From positions 51,708,179 through 51,772,178 of the forward strand of contig JAKCOZ010000003.1 of NCBI GenBank assembly GCA_022605955.1: a stretch of DNA of 64,000 nucleotides, in the 5' to 3' direction. Positions 37,009 through 50,800 of this stretch are shown piece after piece. Each line of letters starts with the position of its first letter. Position 1 is the stretch's first letter. The notes beneath the pieces were generated by a model, which saw only the letters and a program-made list of their open reading frames with translations, was not told the DNA's origin and did not search any database. Source of the DNA: Rallus limicola. Its lineage: Eukaryota > Chordata > Aves > Gruiformes > Rallidae. A program made the translations under genes and the position numbers.

Positions 37009-39871
37009 ATTGTACTCTTGCGATCCTGAGCATGAACATTTACAGTTGTCTTGACTTTGCACCTGAGGAGCTGAAACCCTGAAGTTTCAGCTGGGACCAA
37101 CTTTCTCAAATAACAGGTTAATAAATATCATCAGACAATGTTGCAGTGTTAGTTATCTGGAATAACAAGCAAACAAACCTACTCACTGTCCAAACATCTT
37201 TTTAATTAAAATTCCTTTGTGAAATTTACTGCAGCTATAAACCAGAATAGTAATTAGCAGTACAGCACAGTTAGGACTTGGGTCATAATTAAAATAAATA
37301 CTCCTTATTAATAAATAAATTGTCAACTAGCCAGGTCTCTGATGCAATAACAGCTTAATTTTGACCATTTGTTTCTTGTTTAAAACAAAGAATCTGAACT
37401 TAATCTAACATGGGCAAGAATACAAAGAAAAAGAGTTGCAGCTGGGTTTTCCCCTCTCCCTGAAATTGAAGAAAACTAATGAAAATTCAAACAGATAGCA
37501 ATTTTTCTGCTTCTCCCTCCCCACCTCCTCCTCAAGTTAAATTAACTACTTTTAGAAAGTCATCATGTAGCTTGAGGGTTTTTGGTACCAGGCTGTGTTT
37601 GCTCCAGTTGTATTCAAGAGAAAGCCCTTCACAAAGACCCATCTCAAAAAGAAGGGATGCGGAAACATTATGTACTTCAAAAGAGGTGAAATCTTACAAA
37701 GAAGCAAAATGGAAGACTTAAAATGGAAGCAACTGCAAGTTGGAATGACACAGTTTCTCTTCTGCAGTGAACCCTTCCCTGGTGTCCTCACCCAGCTTTA
37801 TGAATCTGTCCATGCTTTCCAGCTAACTCTTCTTTATGTGAGTGTTGGCTGCAAGTTGCAGCCTTGGCTGTTCTACCCAGACACTCTGCATAGTTCTGGT
37901 ATTAGGGCTGTGGGGTAAAGGTAGATATTTCATATTGCCTGGTGTTACACAACCCAAATATTAACCCTTCTTTAAATGCAATGACATTGCCAGTGCCTCT
38001 GCAACTGTGGCAAGCCCTAAACAGGGAACTGGCAAACACGTAAGGCTTCAGCTGATCCATGGTTTTGCAGTCAAACATCTCATAGTGGTGACATGGGACA
38101 ATTCAAGAGAAGGCGGGTTGAGTTTAGGAGAAATGCCTACACGAACGTATGCAAATGGACAGAAAAACTACTGGGGCCTTAGTCTGAACTGAAAAGCCCA
38201 AGCAACCCTCTCAGTCACATTCAGTCACACCCACGGTACTTTTGGGGTGAACATGGCAACTGGGATCTTCAGTCAGTCTGACAAGGAGATACACCTTAGC
38301 TGATTTGTTTGGTTTCAACATTACCTCACTAAACAATTTGAAAAAAATAGCTTCCCCTCATCCCCTTACCCACACCACCCCCCCCTCATTATTCCTCCTC
38401 TTAGTTTTCTTTCAAGATGTAACACAGCAAAGTGCTGGAGATACAGTGACAATCACAAGGCACCACACCAAAATCCAGGTGACTGCAGCTCAAGACTTTG
38501 GTAAAGACATTTTTGCCTAACTTTAGACTCATCACCACATCAGTAACCCATCAGTGTGAGTCACAGGTTGCACTGAGCTCTGACTGTTGGGCATCCAAGC
38601 ACAACCCATGAGGACAAGCATACATGGAGACTGACGACTCTCTGCATCAATCAGCTGTGAGGCTACCCAGACCTCACAGTAAACACTCCTGGGCATGACT
38701 CATTTCCAGACACAGCCATTAACCTCTAACGTGAGACTGCAAGATGGATGTTGGGGGTTTCATCTGGCCACTTCAATCTTCAGCAAGCCTGCCCTCACTG
38801 TAGGACCACACACATGAAGTAGACTAATGATGACAAACATGGGTAGGCTGTGAGGGCTGAGGTTTTAAAGGTTTGTGAGTTTTTGTGTAAAACACATATC
38901 CCCTGTGAGATCAACTGAGGACTTGCACCAGCTGGGAAAGATGAGAGGTGCTTCATCAGCTCCAGTCTGAAGAAAATTTAAAATCCTCCAGTAGGCTTTG
39001 CTGTTCATTAAGCACACTCAGTCCCAGGCTGCCAATTTCAGTGAGACACTAATATTTGTAATGAAGAGCAAGAGTCCAAGGAGCAGTATACATAAAATTG
39101 CAGTAATTACTCAGAGAGTTTAAAGAGGAAGAGATGACCAGGAAAAAAGAGAAAGACAAAAAAAAAAAAAAAAAAGGCAATAATAAGTGAAGACCTAAAA
39201 CCAAAGGATTTAAGAGTCACCTCAGGCCATTCTAGAGAGGCCACAGACAAACAGATGCTTATGGTATGCAAATAAACTGATAAATATTGGCAATAAACTT
39301 GAGAGTAATTATTCACATTAAGGTCTCCAAAAAGTAATGTTAATACTGGTAAAAGTGATAGTCATTATTTTTCTTTCAAAGATCTTGCAAGTGATTAATT
39401 TAGGATGTCCATATTTTTACATAAGGAAACAGCACCCTAAGTTGGGCTGTTAGGATGCAAACAAAATATTTCACTTTGTTAGGCAATAAAAAGGAAAAAA
39501 AAAAATAAGATAAAGAAAAAAAACATTTAAACAACTATGAAGACTTTTTAAAGTAGGCTTGGCAAGGTTTGCATGTATCAGTTGCAGTGAGATCATGACC
39601 TGACAGCCACAAAACTGACTAGTGACCTCCTAGTGTTACTTTATTGTTCCATTTGGTCCCTATTCCCCATCATTAAGAAAAAAAAACCCAAACAAATAAT
39701 GCTAAGGTGACAAACATAGTGAGAAAATTAAATTGATTTTCAGCAAACATTACAGAGAATTCTTTGAGCCCAACATAATTTGCCTTCAAAACAGCTTAAG
39801 CACCCATTCCTTATAACATAATTTTCTTAATAAGGGACTCCATAAAAAGGGAGTCACAGCCATGTGAAGAG
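37009..39871. other. Unique non-coding stretch
   Basis: Nothing gene-like was recognised. Includes an A18 tract at 39158-39175 and short C runs near 38381. Frames at 37479-37721 and 37595-37918 have no identifiable domain. Confidence 0.4.
39158..39175. repeat. Poly-A tract (18 A)
   Basis: Eighteen consecutive A after GAAAGAC, in purine-rich surroundings. No retrocopy was recognised upstream. Confidence 0.9.
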
Positions 39872-40146
39872 GAATCACAGAATATTAGGAGTTGGAAGGG
39901 ACCAAAAGCTCATCTAGTCCAACCCCACTGCCAGAGCAGGATCACCTAGATTAAATCACACAGGAACACTTTCAGGCAGGTTTTGAATGTCTCCAGAGGA
40001 GACTCCACAGCCTCTCTGGGCAGCCTGTCCCAGTGCTCTGCCACCCTCACAGTGAAAAAGTTTCTCCTTACGTTCACATGGAACCTCCTATGCTCCAGCT
40101 TGCACCCCTTGACCCTTGTCCTATCGCTGGCCATCACTGAGAGGAA
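39872..40146 (-). mobile_element. CR1 LINE, 3' fragment
   Basis: Reverse complement of a CR1 3' end. The tail GAATCACAGAATATTAGGAGTTGGAAGG is at the low coordinate. Upward, the minus strand encodes traces [19 protein letters not shown] and [20 protein letters not shown], the last part of ORF2 (40137 down to about 39970). It is 5'-truncated. Confidence 0.95.
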
Positions 40147-41178
40147 GCTCTAGTATTTCCATATTTGCAATTAGACTAAATGAAAATCCCATCTCCTTTT
40201 AGCTTTAACCGATTGATAGCACATGCATGTTAAATGTTGAGTTTACTCCAATCCATGAGCCTCTCTTTCTAAAACATTTAGGTGGAAAGTAACCAATGCA
40301 GCCTCAAAGGAGACCACAGGATTACCATAAATATGAACCTTTACTGACATTTCGCAAGCTGCTTAACAGGAGGAAAATACTAGTGAAGCTTCTTCCCCCC
40401 ACAACCCTCTTCACTCTGTTAGAAGCATTAGATTTGATTGAGCAAATACAATAATACTGACAGAATACATTCTTATCAACAGCAAAAGGTGATAACTTTA
40501 TTTTGCTCTATTATTCTGCATATGTATATGCATAACTGCCTGGAGTGGTCACACATCAAAACAGGCAACAGATGGCATCAGATGGAGATGGGAGAGGAAA
40601 GCACAGTAAAGAAACAATTCACTCCAACAAATATTTTTTTCAAGTCATTTTTATACCCATATATATATACATACATATAAATTTAGTAGCATCATGTGTT
40701 CTGATTTAGGAGTTGTACCTTGGGTTCTCAGCTTGAATTTCTTGCCCTGAATTTTACCAGCAGAGTTATTCCACACTAATAAAAAGAGGTCCTTGTTTGT
40801 AGACCCTGTAAATAATCTGTATCATTCACTACATCCTATTGCCATATTCATGTGCCCTGAACAGAAATTAGTATGATGTTCTCAGTCAGCTCCCTCACAG
40901 CTGTGACCAATACTCGGTCCCTACCTCCCCAAGTGCTGCTCCATCCTGTGAGAAGCACAGAGTGGAGACGATCACCCAGTGGTATCCTCTTCCATTTACA
41001 TTAGACTAGACGTCAAGAAAATAAAGCAGGGAGTTACAGAGGTTCATTTTTCAGCAGGGAGGGAACGCTCTTAGCATAGGGGACAGGGATGTAACCATGC
41101 TTCTGCAGGTGGTCTCTCTGATTTCTGGCGTGATGTGTGCTATTTACCATAAAAATTTGTATGCCAACCCTTTTCCTG
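40147..41178. other. Unique non-coding stretch
   Basis: No gene or interspersed repeat was recognised. A short TA/CA-rich simple repeat lies at about 40660-40680. Confidence 0.4.
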
Positions 41179-41444
41179 CTTGATGTCCTGGTTTAGGCTA
41201 GGTTAGAGTTAATTTGTTTCTAGCAGCCGGTGGAATGCCAATGTTTGGAAGTTGGGATGAGAGCAGTGCTGACAGCACACTGATGGTTTTAGTTGTTGCC
41301 AAGTAGTTGGGGATTTTTCAGTTGTTCATATTTCCCTGCTAACAAGAAGGTGGGGGCACCCAGGAAGCTGGGAAGGGACACAGCTGAGACAGGTGACTCA
41401 GACTCACCCAAGAGGGTGTTCCATGCCAATTATGTCATGCTCAG

Positions 41445-41450
41445 TATAAA
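41445..41450 (+). promoter_or_regulatory. LTR TATA box
   Basis: TATAAA within GCTCAGTATAAAGAGGGG, in the position of the U3 promoter of the ERVL-type LTR. Whether it is active in the host cannot be told from sequence. Confidence 0.7.
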
Positions 41451-41645
41451 GAGGGGCTGGTGGGGGGAGGAATGCATGGCTCCAGGACACACAGTTTTTG
41501 GGGGTGGTCTGGTTTTCGGATGGGTCTGAGCTGTATGACCTGAGTTGTGAAGTTCGCTGAGAAAATGCATTGTGTGTCACCAGCCCTGTATATTTTGCTA
41601 TAAAGACTATTATTATTATTATTATATCTATCTCTCTGCTATCCC

Positions 41646-41651
41646 AATAAA
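41646..41651 (+). terminator. LTR polyadenylation signal
   Basis: AATAAA about 200 bp downstream of the TATA box and 144 bp before the LTR end, a normal arrangement for the R region of an LTR. Confidence 0.7.
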
Positions 41652-41800
41652 CTATCCTTATCCCAACCCATGAGGCTTTGTTTTTGCTGGGTTTTTTTCC
41701 TTCCTTTCCCCTTCTCCCAATTTCCCCCCCCCCTCTTCCTCACAGAGCAAGTGGCTGCATGGTGTCCAGCTCTCAGCTGGGGCAAAACCACAACACTTGA

Positions 41801-44800
41801 TTAAATGCTGCCATACTTTGCCACAAAAATACCTTAAGCATGTTGATTTTACTCTAAAATTATTCTTGGTTTTTACCAATTCACTTAGCTTGGAAGTGTA
41901 AAAATTAAGGATGTTCATCTCAATCCTGAAATGCTTCTGTGGACATAGGTTTTGACACTTACAACTTCAGATTTTATAGTTACTTTTTCTTCCTTTCTAC
42001 ATGCCAGGAATTTGTTGTTGGGAACTCTATCATAAGAAATAATTATAAATAAATATGGAAAGACTTGCTATGTGAGAAAGGAGGGACAGAAGGCTTAGAA
42101 TATCTGGTTTTTCATGACTATGACATTTAATATACAAAAGGCAGAAACAGAGGACTGGGATGAGCAAAGTGAAGTCATACTTGAAGACATAGAAAAGGAT
42201 TACAGTTGATTTTTTAAACACAGGGATCAGTCTCTTCTAGAAGCACATGCCCAACAAAGCTTAATGCAGTTTATAATTTAAGAGTGTCATTTTATACTTC
42301 CTGGTATGCCATGTCCCCTCTTACTGCATTTTGCAAGTAATGCTTGCTTGCCTGAGAGAGGCATCATCCTTTTCTTCCTGGCAAAACCCAATCAGCCATT
42401 GGTTATTTGAACTTCCAGGCACCTCTTAAAAGCAGCAATTTCAGACAATCTCAGGGCATGAAAATGTTAGTGACGGGACTTAAATTTTGTGATACCAGCA
42501 TCTCCTTGATATCACTAACACATTAAGGCTGTCCTCTGCTCACTTCCATAAAGAGGGAGAATTGTCCATTGGGCTCAGATGCTGAACTATCTAAATGTAA
42601 AAGGTCTGGGTCTTACCTGCCCATAGCTGACAGGCTTCTTTCCTCAAGGACACACAGCTTTCCTAGCACAAACATTAAACACAGGACAAGGACAAGCTTT
42701 CCAGGAATTGGTCCAAGTCAGTGACATAAGCTTTCCAGGTATTAAATGCAAAGGCATTTATTGCAAAAGCATGATCCCTGTGCCAGGGTGTAGGCCCATC
42801 TTTCCAACCTCCCCTTCTCCAGGCTCAGCACAGCACAGCGCTCATTTCAGCAGCTCCCCCTGGCACACTCTACCCTTGATGATGCAATTGCTGTAGACAT
42901 GGCCAGAAGATATTTGAGATCCAGTGCCCCTTACTTCTGTATAAAACCCTATATGGAACAAGTGTACTACACCCCACTGCAGGAATTAGGAATACCCATA
43001 CACTGCTGCCAAAACACAAGCACCCTGCTTGGAGTAAGGCAATGTTTAGTCCCCAGCTGCAGCACCTGTAGCTACCTGTACTGAAGCTGTCATCAGTGGA
43101 GTTTGCAGCAAAGACACACGCCTACATAAACTCCTGTACACTGCAATCTGCCAGGTTCCCTGGAGGATGTCTACAGCTTAGATACAATCTTGTAGCTATT
43201 AATATCCAGGTTAGTTAAATTAAAGGTAGTTCATGTACAACTGCATGTGCTGCAAGACCAGGACAGAAAATATCACAAACTGTTAAAATGCAGATTTAGC
43301 TACACACCCCAATATTTTTATGGGCATGCCTGCTGGCACAGGCCAGCACAACTGGCTTCAGCAGTAACCAGGAGGACAATCAAGACATGGCCACGCTCCA
43401 CATGAGGACACGAGCACTGTACTGCAACGCAGCTTCTCCCAGAGCCACCCTGTCCTGCGTTGCACAACTGAGGAGCTCACCTACCAGCACTGATAGAGTC
43501 TCCAGTGCTCCTTGTTTCTGATCAGGATGTTTTTTTCCTGGCATTGGAGGTGTCCGCCACTCCCTGGAGTGCTTCAGGGAAATGCAGCTAGCATTTCCCA
43601 CACATGACTGAAGAGGATCCTGGTATAGGAATGGGGCTTTTCTCCATGGGAGAAGTGTACAACTTACAGCTCAGTTGAGAAACATTTGATTGATTAATTG
43701 ATTGAAACACTGATTCAGACAAACGAAGAAATCTCCCATATGTCTCTGTTTCCTTACCTGTAAAATTTGTGTGTATACCTGAAATAAGAACAATGTTAAA
43801 TCTAAGCAGCATTTCAGATGTTAAGATCTCTAGGCAGGTCCTTATATTATATGAAGGACCAGTAAAAGCACACACACATCAATTATGATCATGTTATCAT
43901 CATACTTGGCATTATTTATTTGTGCCTTCTGCAGATTCTAATGTTTGTCTTTTCTTTTAAAAGTGAGTAGATGGAAGCATATTTTGGGTTCAGCTGTTGT
44001 GTGGACATATGTAATAGGGTTAAAGAACAAGGATTTATCTGAATTATTTTGCAACAAAAAATAAATCTTTTCATGTCACGTCATCTCTGGCAACTAAACC
44101 AGTTCATGAGATTGCCACATTCCTCTGCACACTTATCCCTGAGCTGGGTTTATGCAACCAATTTGAGGTGTGTACTTTAAGCCCAGCCAGTGAAACTAGC
44201 TAGGTTAAATTTAGAAAAAGAAACAAAAAACCCACATGTGCACACTCCCTCCTTTACCCAAAAAGAGAGGGAGATGAAAGGGTTTAGCCCAGACCAACTC
44301 AGCCGCCTGGCTAAATGAGTGGCTTAGCAGGAGGACCAGGGCTTCTGCACCCATTAGGCACCAGTGACATGAAAATTCTGAGCTTCATTAAGTTGGATAA
44401 GCAGGCTGGGGAAAGGCTCCTGGGCTAGGTACAAACCTGCCTGCTAATTTCATGTATTTTTAAGTTTTGATGAGACTCTCAGATATGTCTGTGCTGCACA
44501 GGTAAGTCAATGTATTGACACCCCTCTCTGCTGCCCACCAGCCCCATCATAGCTCCATGTGATCACCCCACTGCAAAGCCCAAGAGCAGGGAGCTGCACA
44601 GGCTGAGAAATCAAGGACTTCTGCTTTTAAGGAAGAGACCAAAGCCACACCAGAGCAGGAAGGTATATCATGCTGCAAATTAGCTTTAAAGCCGCATGCA
44701 GGAACACAATCATTGGTTTCAGGTATTTTGGTATTTTTCTCCCACTGCCACTAGATAGGGGAGGACACAACATTGGTGCCACTGGAGGCATGGCTGCTGC

Positions 44801-47800
44801 CCAGGGCTGCTGCCAGGTGCCCGGATCCAAAAGCAGAAGAAAGAAACTGAAAAAAAAGACACTTGGACATGCCAAAGGTATCCAGTGTGTTCGTACCACT
44901 GAGGATCCCCAAAAGCACCCTGTGGCTCCCCAGCTGGGGTGGTTAGCCTTTGCCTGTCATCTGCATGCAAACACAGGGGCATGGCATGGTCCTAACTGCA
45001 CTGCAACCACACTGCCCCAAGAACGGACTACCTGGGCCACCCCTGCATCACAGATACAGAAATATCAGTATGATAGAGAGGGGAACAAATGCTGTGTTCT
45101 GCATTAAGGTCTTGGTGAAGAAGGAGAGGGTGTCCAAGCTCCCACCCAGCAAAGCCCTGCCAAACTAAGCCAAGTATACACTTACTATTCTCGTTTCAGA
45201 AGCTGCTTTAAAATACACTTTATGGAAGCTTTGAAGCAGTATAATCTATTTTAAGTTTATAATTTGATCATAATTTTACAATAGTTTACAAGCTTTTTGA
45301 CCTATGAGGACCACTGGTCAGGCACTAACAAGAGAGGAGGCCCCTTTCAGGCCACAGTGGTAGACTGGTTTTCAGCAGTAAGGCACCTGAGACTGTGAAG
45401 ACACATTACTGAGACACCACAAGAGCCAGTTCAAGCTAGCACAAAGTTATATGAACTCTACAAAGGAAAGCAGTGAACAGATACTGCTAACACTGCCCCA
45501 GTTTTCTTTATTTTCATGCACCTCATTTGAAAGATATGTCAAAACAAACAGAAGACCAGGAAAATAAGTGAGATGTATTTTCTGCACGTGTTAAACTTCA
45601 AGTTAAATACAGCCTAAATGCTCAAGAGGGGGTCACATAAAGACATCCTGGCTTACTGTCAGATCTCAAACCTTTTCTCTCCAGCCTCTCTCACTCAGAA
45701 AACATGTGTTGACCCATCAACCCTGTCAAAATCAACAATTTCAAAAACAAAGCTTAAATGTGCTGTTTCTCTTTAATAAAAAGCCACCAAGACTTTGTAT
45801 GTATGTTTAAATCCAGTTTAATTTATCTTTTGTGTGGACTACACAGAAACAGTATTTCCATACCATTTGAATATGTATAATAATTCCAAGTAGTAAGCTA
45901 TGTTATTTTGAATGCTAAATGAATGCCTGCAGTGCCTCCTTATTTCATGAGCACTTGCTAATAAAATGAGAACAAAGTTTGTGTTAAAATATCCATAACA
46001 GAAATAATCACACTTCATGACAGGGGAAGCACCAATACATTCTCTTCAGATGCTAGAAGCTGAGGACATAGCGTAACAAGGTGCCATCTGTTAATATTTA
46101 TTGGTGAGAAAGACAATGTTTATGCAAATTAACTGTTCCAGATGACATCAGACTCTCTTTGCCATTTGGTCTTATCAGGAGAAGGAGGACAAAAGCCCCT
46201 TTGAACAAAAGTTTTTTCCAGTTTTCTACGGTAGCTAGAGGGGGGAAATAAAAAGTATTCCAGCTAGTAGAAAGTAATATTTGAACAACTGCTTGCCCCA
46301 GGCCCTTTATGTTTTACAGAGGTGTACAATAAATGCTCTTTCATGAATACTGCATCTGCTTAGGGAACCCATTCTCAGCATTTAAAAACTACTCACCAAA
46401 TGGGACAGCACATTGCAATAGACTTCAGTGAGAAGTGGCATGGTCTCCCACACAAATCACTGAGCTGCAGCTACCGCATCATGAATCTCATTCCTGCTTG
46501 CCATTTAATTATTGTGTGGCCTTCAGCAAGTAATTTTGCATGTCTTCCTTTATTTCTGCTCACACATTTCTTAGAGGTGGGAGGATAGGCAGATAAAGGG
46601 CTTGAAACATAATGGTAGGTAATCTTTCTCCCAGGAGTAAGACTTTATTTCTCCTTTAAAAAAAAAAAAAAGAGAGAATAAAAAGCTTTCAAAGTATAGC
46701 CCTTGCACAATGGGAACTGCTGTCAAGCACTTCTACATTAACGTATGCCATCAGTATGCCTTGCAGTCCTGGGTTTTGATTCTGTGTTTATTAAGAGTAT
46801 TCCTCCTGGTGTCCATGGTTTTTGGTGTTCCCTATCCTGGGTATGGGATTTTAGCATAAAGCAACTATAAACTTGACCCAAATAAGATGTTTATCCTGAA
46901 TCCAGCAGAAGTACAAGTCTTGCACAAAGCTATTACCTCCTACCAGATTGTGAAGCTGCTTCTCTGAAGCATGGAAAGCTTAAAGTTGATAAAGTGTCAG
47001 GCAGATTTCTCTTATCTTTTCAAAACTTCCCCCTTGCCAATCCCTGACCAAAAAACCAGATTGAGGCAGTCATCCACTGTCTCAAATAGTTAAAGTTCAT
47101 GCAGTCATGATAGTTGCTAGTAAAGTAGCAGATCAGTCCCTGAAAAATAGATGTGCTGCCACCCATGTGGCAGTACAGTAAGCTTTGGTGCTCACAGGAA
47201 AAAAAAACAAAAACATATTTCCACAACAGCAAAATATATTTTAATGCAAGGTATAAATTTTTTCACAGCCTAGATTAAACCTTATCCAGAAACTTTTTGG
47301 AACACATTTTATTTAATAAGGAAACAAATAAACCATCTCTCCGCTTCTCCTGTGTTTTAGTCACAGTTGCAGCCCAAAAACAGTGGAAAAGCCAAATGAA
47401 AGACTGCTAATGAGTGGTACCTGTGTTATCCACTTGATCTGAATTTAGGGAAGACTGCACCATTTTCTCTTTCTACGTCAAAGTACGTTTTGTCCTTATT
47501 ATTCCAGTGCCAACACAAACCCTTAAGTGCCCCTAAGAGGTGAATTACATGCAGCTTTAACTTCCATGCACCTTTCAAAAACACAACTAAAACTGGGAAA
47601 TAGCACAGCAGCAAGAGCACACTCCACACTAACCAAGAGAGTACCCCCAGCTACTTATAAACACAACAGGGCTTGAGCACTGGGAAACAAAAAAGCCTAC
47701 ATTCAAAAGCAGATATCATCTGAATACCACAAAAAGTCCATTGTTGGAAATATCAGCACAATTTTTCACAGAATAAGAGTAAATAAATGACACAAACTTG

Positions 47801-50800
47801 TAGTTTCTCCTTTTATGATTTCTTGTTTTCTAAATCAACACAACAAAAATAGTACCCATATCTCACCTTCACACTTTCCCAAGCATTCAGGCTTTTAAGG
47901 GAGTGAATAAAACATTTTCAGGGTCACAAGTTCAGCAGGTGCAGGGCTATCTGCCTCTTCTTGCTAATCACCATGCACATCTTGGGGCAATAAACTGTGC
48001 AGGTAAGTTGAGAAATGGGTGGATGTGGCACTTTGGTTGCTCTTGCTAGCTCCTATAAGTGGTGTTTTCAGTGGCTAGTGCAGCTAGTAGTGAAGGTTCA
48101 CATTGTCTCTGAGAACACGGTATTTGGATGCACTTACCCTCTGTAGCACTGCAGAAGTGCTTACTTATCCATCTTTACACATTTATGTCTCCAAAACCCT
48201 TCTATGTGACAACTGTGTAGATTAAACCATCCTGCTGAGACCAATGGCTCTACCATGACTGCAGCTGACAGTGGAGAGGTAGCATGGACTGGGAAGCTAC
48301 ACACAGGCAGACAACCAAAAGGGATGGTTTACCAAAAAGCCACTGGTAGCACCAATGCAGATTGGAAGCTTGTGTTGTTCTTCAGTGACTGGAGTTTATC
48401 AAGGTCATATTATTTCTTCTAACAGCTGCATTCTGAGGATACATCACTTAGTGATAGCATCCTCTCATCATATCAAAAGCTAAGGAAAAAACTCAAGTCT
48501 CCAGTTGCATACAGCAGCTTGAGTCAGTGCAAGACCCATCCCCAGCTGCTCTTCTTCCCCTCCATTCTGGAGCAAAACAGACACTGGGAAGGTGAAATTT
48601 GGGTAGGTCAAAACTGGTAACTTGGCTGAGTCAAAATCCAAAAGCAGAAGGTGATGGTCTCTGGTGATAGGATCAAAGTTAGGCTTCCCCATGTAATTCT
48701 CTCATTACCTAATGGAAATCTTGGTTAAAAGTTGTTATGGCTGTACCACAATGTATGTGGTATGTGACACAATAGACTCCAGTGTTGTACCGGACTCTGA
48801 GCAAGAAAAGGACACTGCTGCCACTGCCTCCCTGCAGGAGAAGTACAGATTTCCCCACAGAAGTGAGCACTCTGCTGGTTGAAGGCTTGCTCTCACCACT
48901 ACGCCCTGTAGCATCTGTGAGACAACCAGAATTCTACCATAAAGTGCAGCACAAGCACTTTATGGTAGGACTTACCTATAAGCAAGGTCCTGTCTGGAGG
49001 CAGTGGGGTTTCAGCCCTCCCTACCAGACTTCACAGATTCTGTCTTTGACACCAATTCCTAGAAGTATCCAGTTAGTTTTCTCACCTTGGCACAAGTATT
49101 TGATCTAGATTGAAATCTCCATTCTATCACCTCTTCCACTTTCCAGTAGACTGATTCAGCGTATGGCAGTATGTTCAATAAATCTGGCAATTCTAAAAAC
49201 AGTTCTAAAAGGATTTCCATGGTAGCTATAGTAGATTAAAGCACCTAGTGCATGAAACTTTCACCTGCTCACAAAAAATATTCCTTCTGGAAAAAAAAAA
49301 TAGTAATTGCTCATATAAGAATAGCTTGCTCTGCTTTCTTTCTTATGCAGTGTCTTTACACTGCATGTCCAGTGACATGCAAAATCTCTTCCTTACTTCA
49401 AGTAGGATCTACAGTCTTACACATATAGTTCAAAGACACCTTCAAATTACTACCTTCTCTAGGCATGTTTCAAAATTTATCTGGCAGCAAGATATAACTT
49501 CTAAAGTTCAATGAACAGCTTCTTAGAGGATGGTTCTGGAGTCACAGAATATTCAGGGTCTCTTCAGAAACTCCTCTGGCTCTGTGCAGATTCAGTAGGA
49601 TCTTTTTTTTCCCACATTTACATTTGCTTTGTAATGAAATCTGAGATTTGACTTCAACAACTGTAACAAAAGTACTTGTGTTGAGGGAGGGGGGACAGCA
49701 CTTTAAACTTTTTTCTAGTCTGACTGTATGGGGATGTGAGGGGGGGAAATGCCAGCATAAGCTTGTTCCCTATAAAACTGTTCACTAGCAGTATGAATAG
49801 GCCAGATTTTGCTAATATCATCATATAAGTCAAAAGAATAAGAAGTATAGTTTTTAGCTACTCAGTATTTTGGACAGTTAATCCTGTAAGGATCCTTTGG
49901 TCCTGGTAAATTGTAATTCCTTGTCAATTAGCAATTTACAGCGTATTTGAGCTCATGTTTTCCATAAAGCAAAAAAGATGGAGTCAATTCAATCATCTTG
50001 TTCTAATGTTAGCATCCATTATCGTGTGATACTCATTAACCACTCAGTGCATAAATGTGTAGCTGTAAGCCTAAAACAAGAGATTAAAATAGCTCTCAAA
50101 TTTATTTAAGAATTGCAAGCAGCTCTACAATCATAAAGTTTTGATCTACTTAAAGAATAGCATGATCTTTCTTACAGGAGTAGCATTTTTTAAAATCAGA
50201 GTTCTTTCTAAACCAATCAAAGAGCTCAAATTTAATCAGAGCTCCTCTTCTGCAATGACAGTGGAAAACAGTCCACCAGAGTCCTGCTTTATGGGAACAC
50301 AAAATTGTCTGGGCCAGCTCTCCAACATATTAAACCCTGTGGGGGTTGAAATGAAACTCAGCAAATAAGCAGAAAACTTTCCACTCCCATTAAATGCAAG
50401 TTCCTGTCCCATCTGTGCCAGTCCATACTGGAACTTTCCATATTTTGCATCCAGAAACAGCAGATCTGGTGCAGTATATCTGGAACAAAGTTACTTTTGC
50501 AGTCTATATGAGAACACCCTAACGAGCACTTGAAAATGTGAAAGGCTGTGATGACTTCACAAATGTGATGACTGTGATGACTTCAACTGCGATTAGCTAT
50601 TTGCATAATTAGCTTTACTGATCATAATCCACTTATGCAAAAAATCGTGTCCTAGGAAGAATCTATGTGGGCACTGAAGGGCCAAGTGTGTGTTTCTGTT
50701 TCCAGGAAAAGACTAAACTCATGGCTGTTTGTTTCCAGTGAGGCTCACTGAGACCCTTATCACAAAAAGAACTCAAAGTCTGCCCTCACAGGACACATCC

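Larger units (their letters stand above)
41179..41800 (+). mobile_element. Solo LTR, avian ERVL type, with perfect TSD
   Basis: The LTR proper is 41184-41795 (612 bp), starting TGTCCTGGTTTAGGCTAGG and ending AAAACCACAACA. A perfect 5-bp duplication, CTTGA, flanks it (41179-41183 and 41796-41800), as expected of class III (ERVL) insertions. Internal landmarks in order: TATAAA at 41445-41450, a TTA-type microsatellite at about 41606-41627, the poly-A signal AATAAA at 41646-41651, then CTTATCCCAACCCATGAGGC and a C10 run (41724-41733). I recognise this start and the CTTATCCCAACCCATGAG segment as the ERVL LTR common in bird genomes. There is no internal region, so it is a solo LTR. Its landmarks are intact, so it is probably the youngest of the LTRs here. 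Confidence 0.93.

Noticed and set aside
36616..37062. 148-codon minus-strand frame with a hydrophobic segment that could pass for a membrane protein
   Set aside because: It overlaps most of the probable LTR at 36513-37003; no start context, splice sites or recognised domain.
44670..45107. 145-codon plus-strand open frame
   Set aside because: No homology recognised and no splice context; partly lysine and arginine runs from A-rich sequence.
49540..49565. GTCACAGAATATTCAGGGTC, CR1-tail-like; a similar string occurs near 61910-61935
   Set aside because: Only about 15 matching bases at each place, with no adjoining CR1 sequence.
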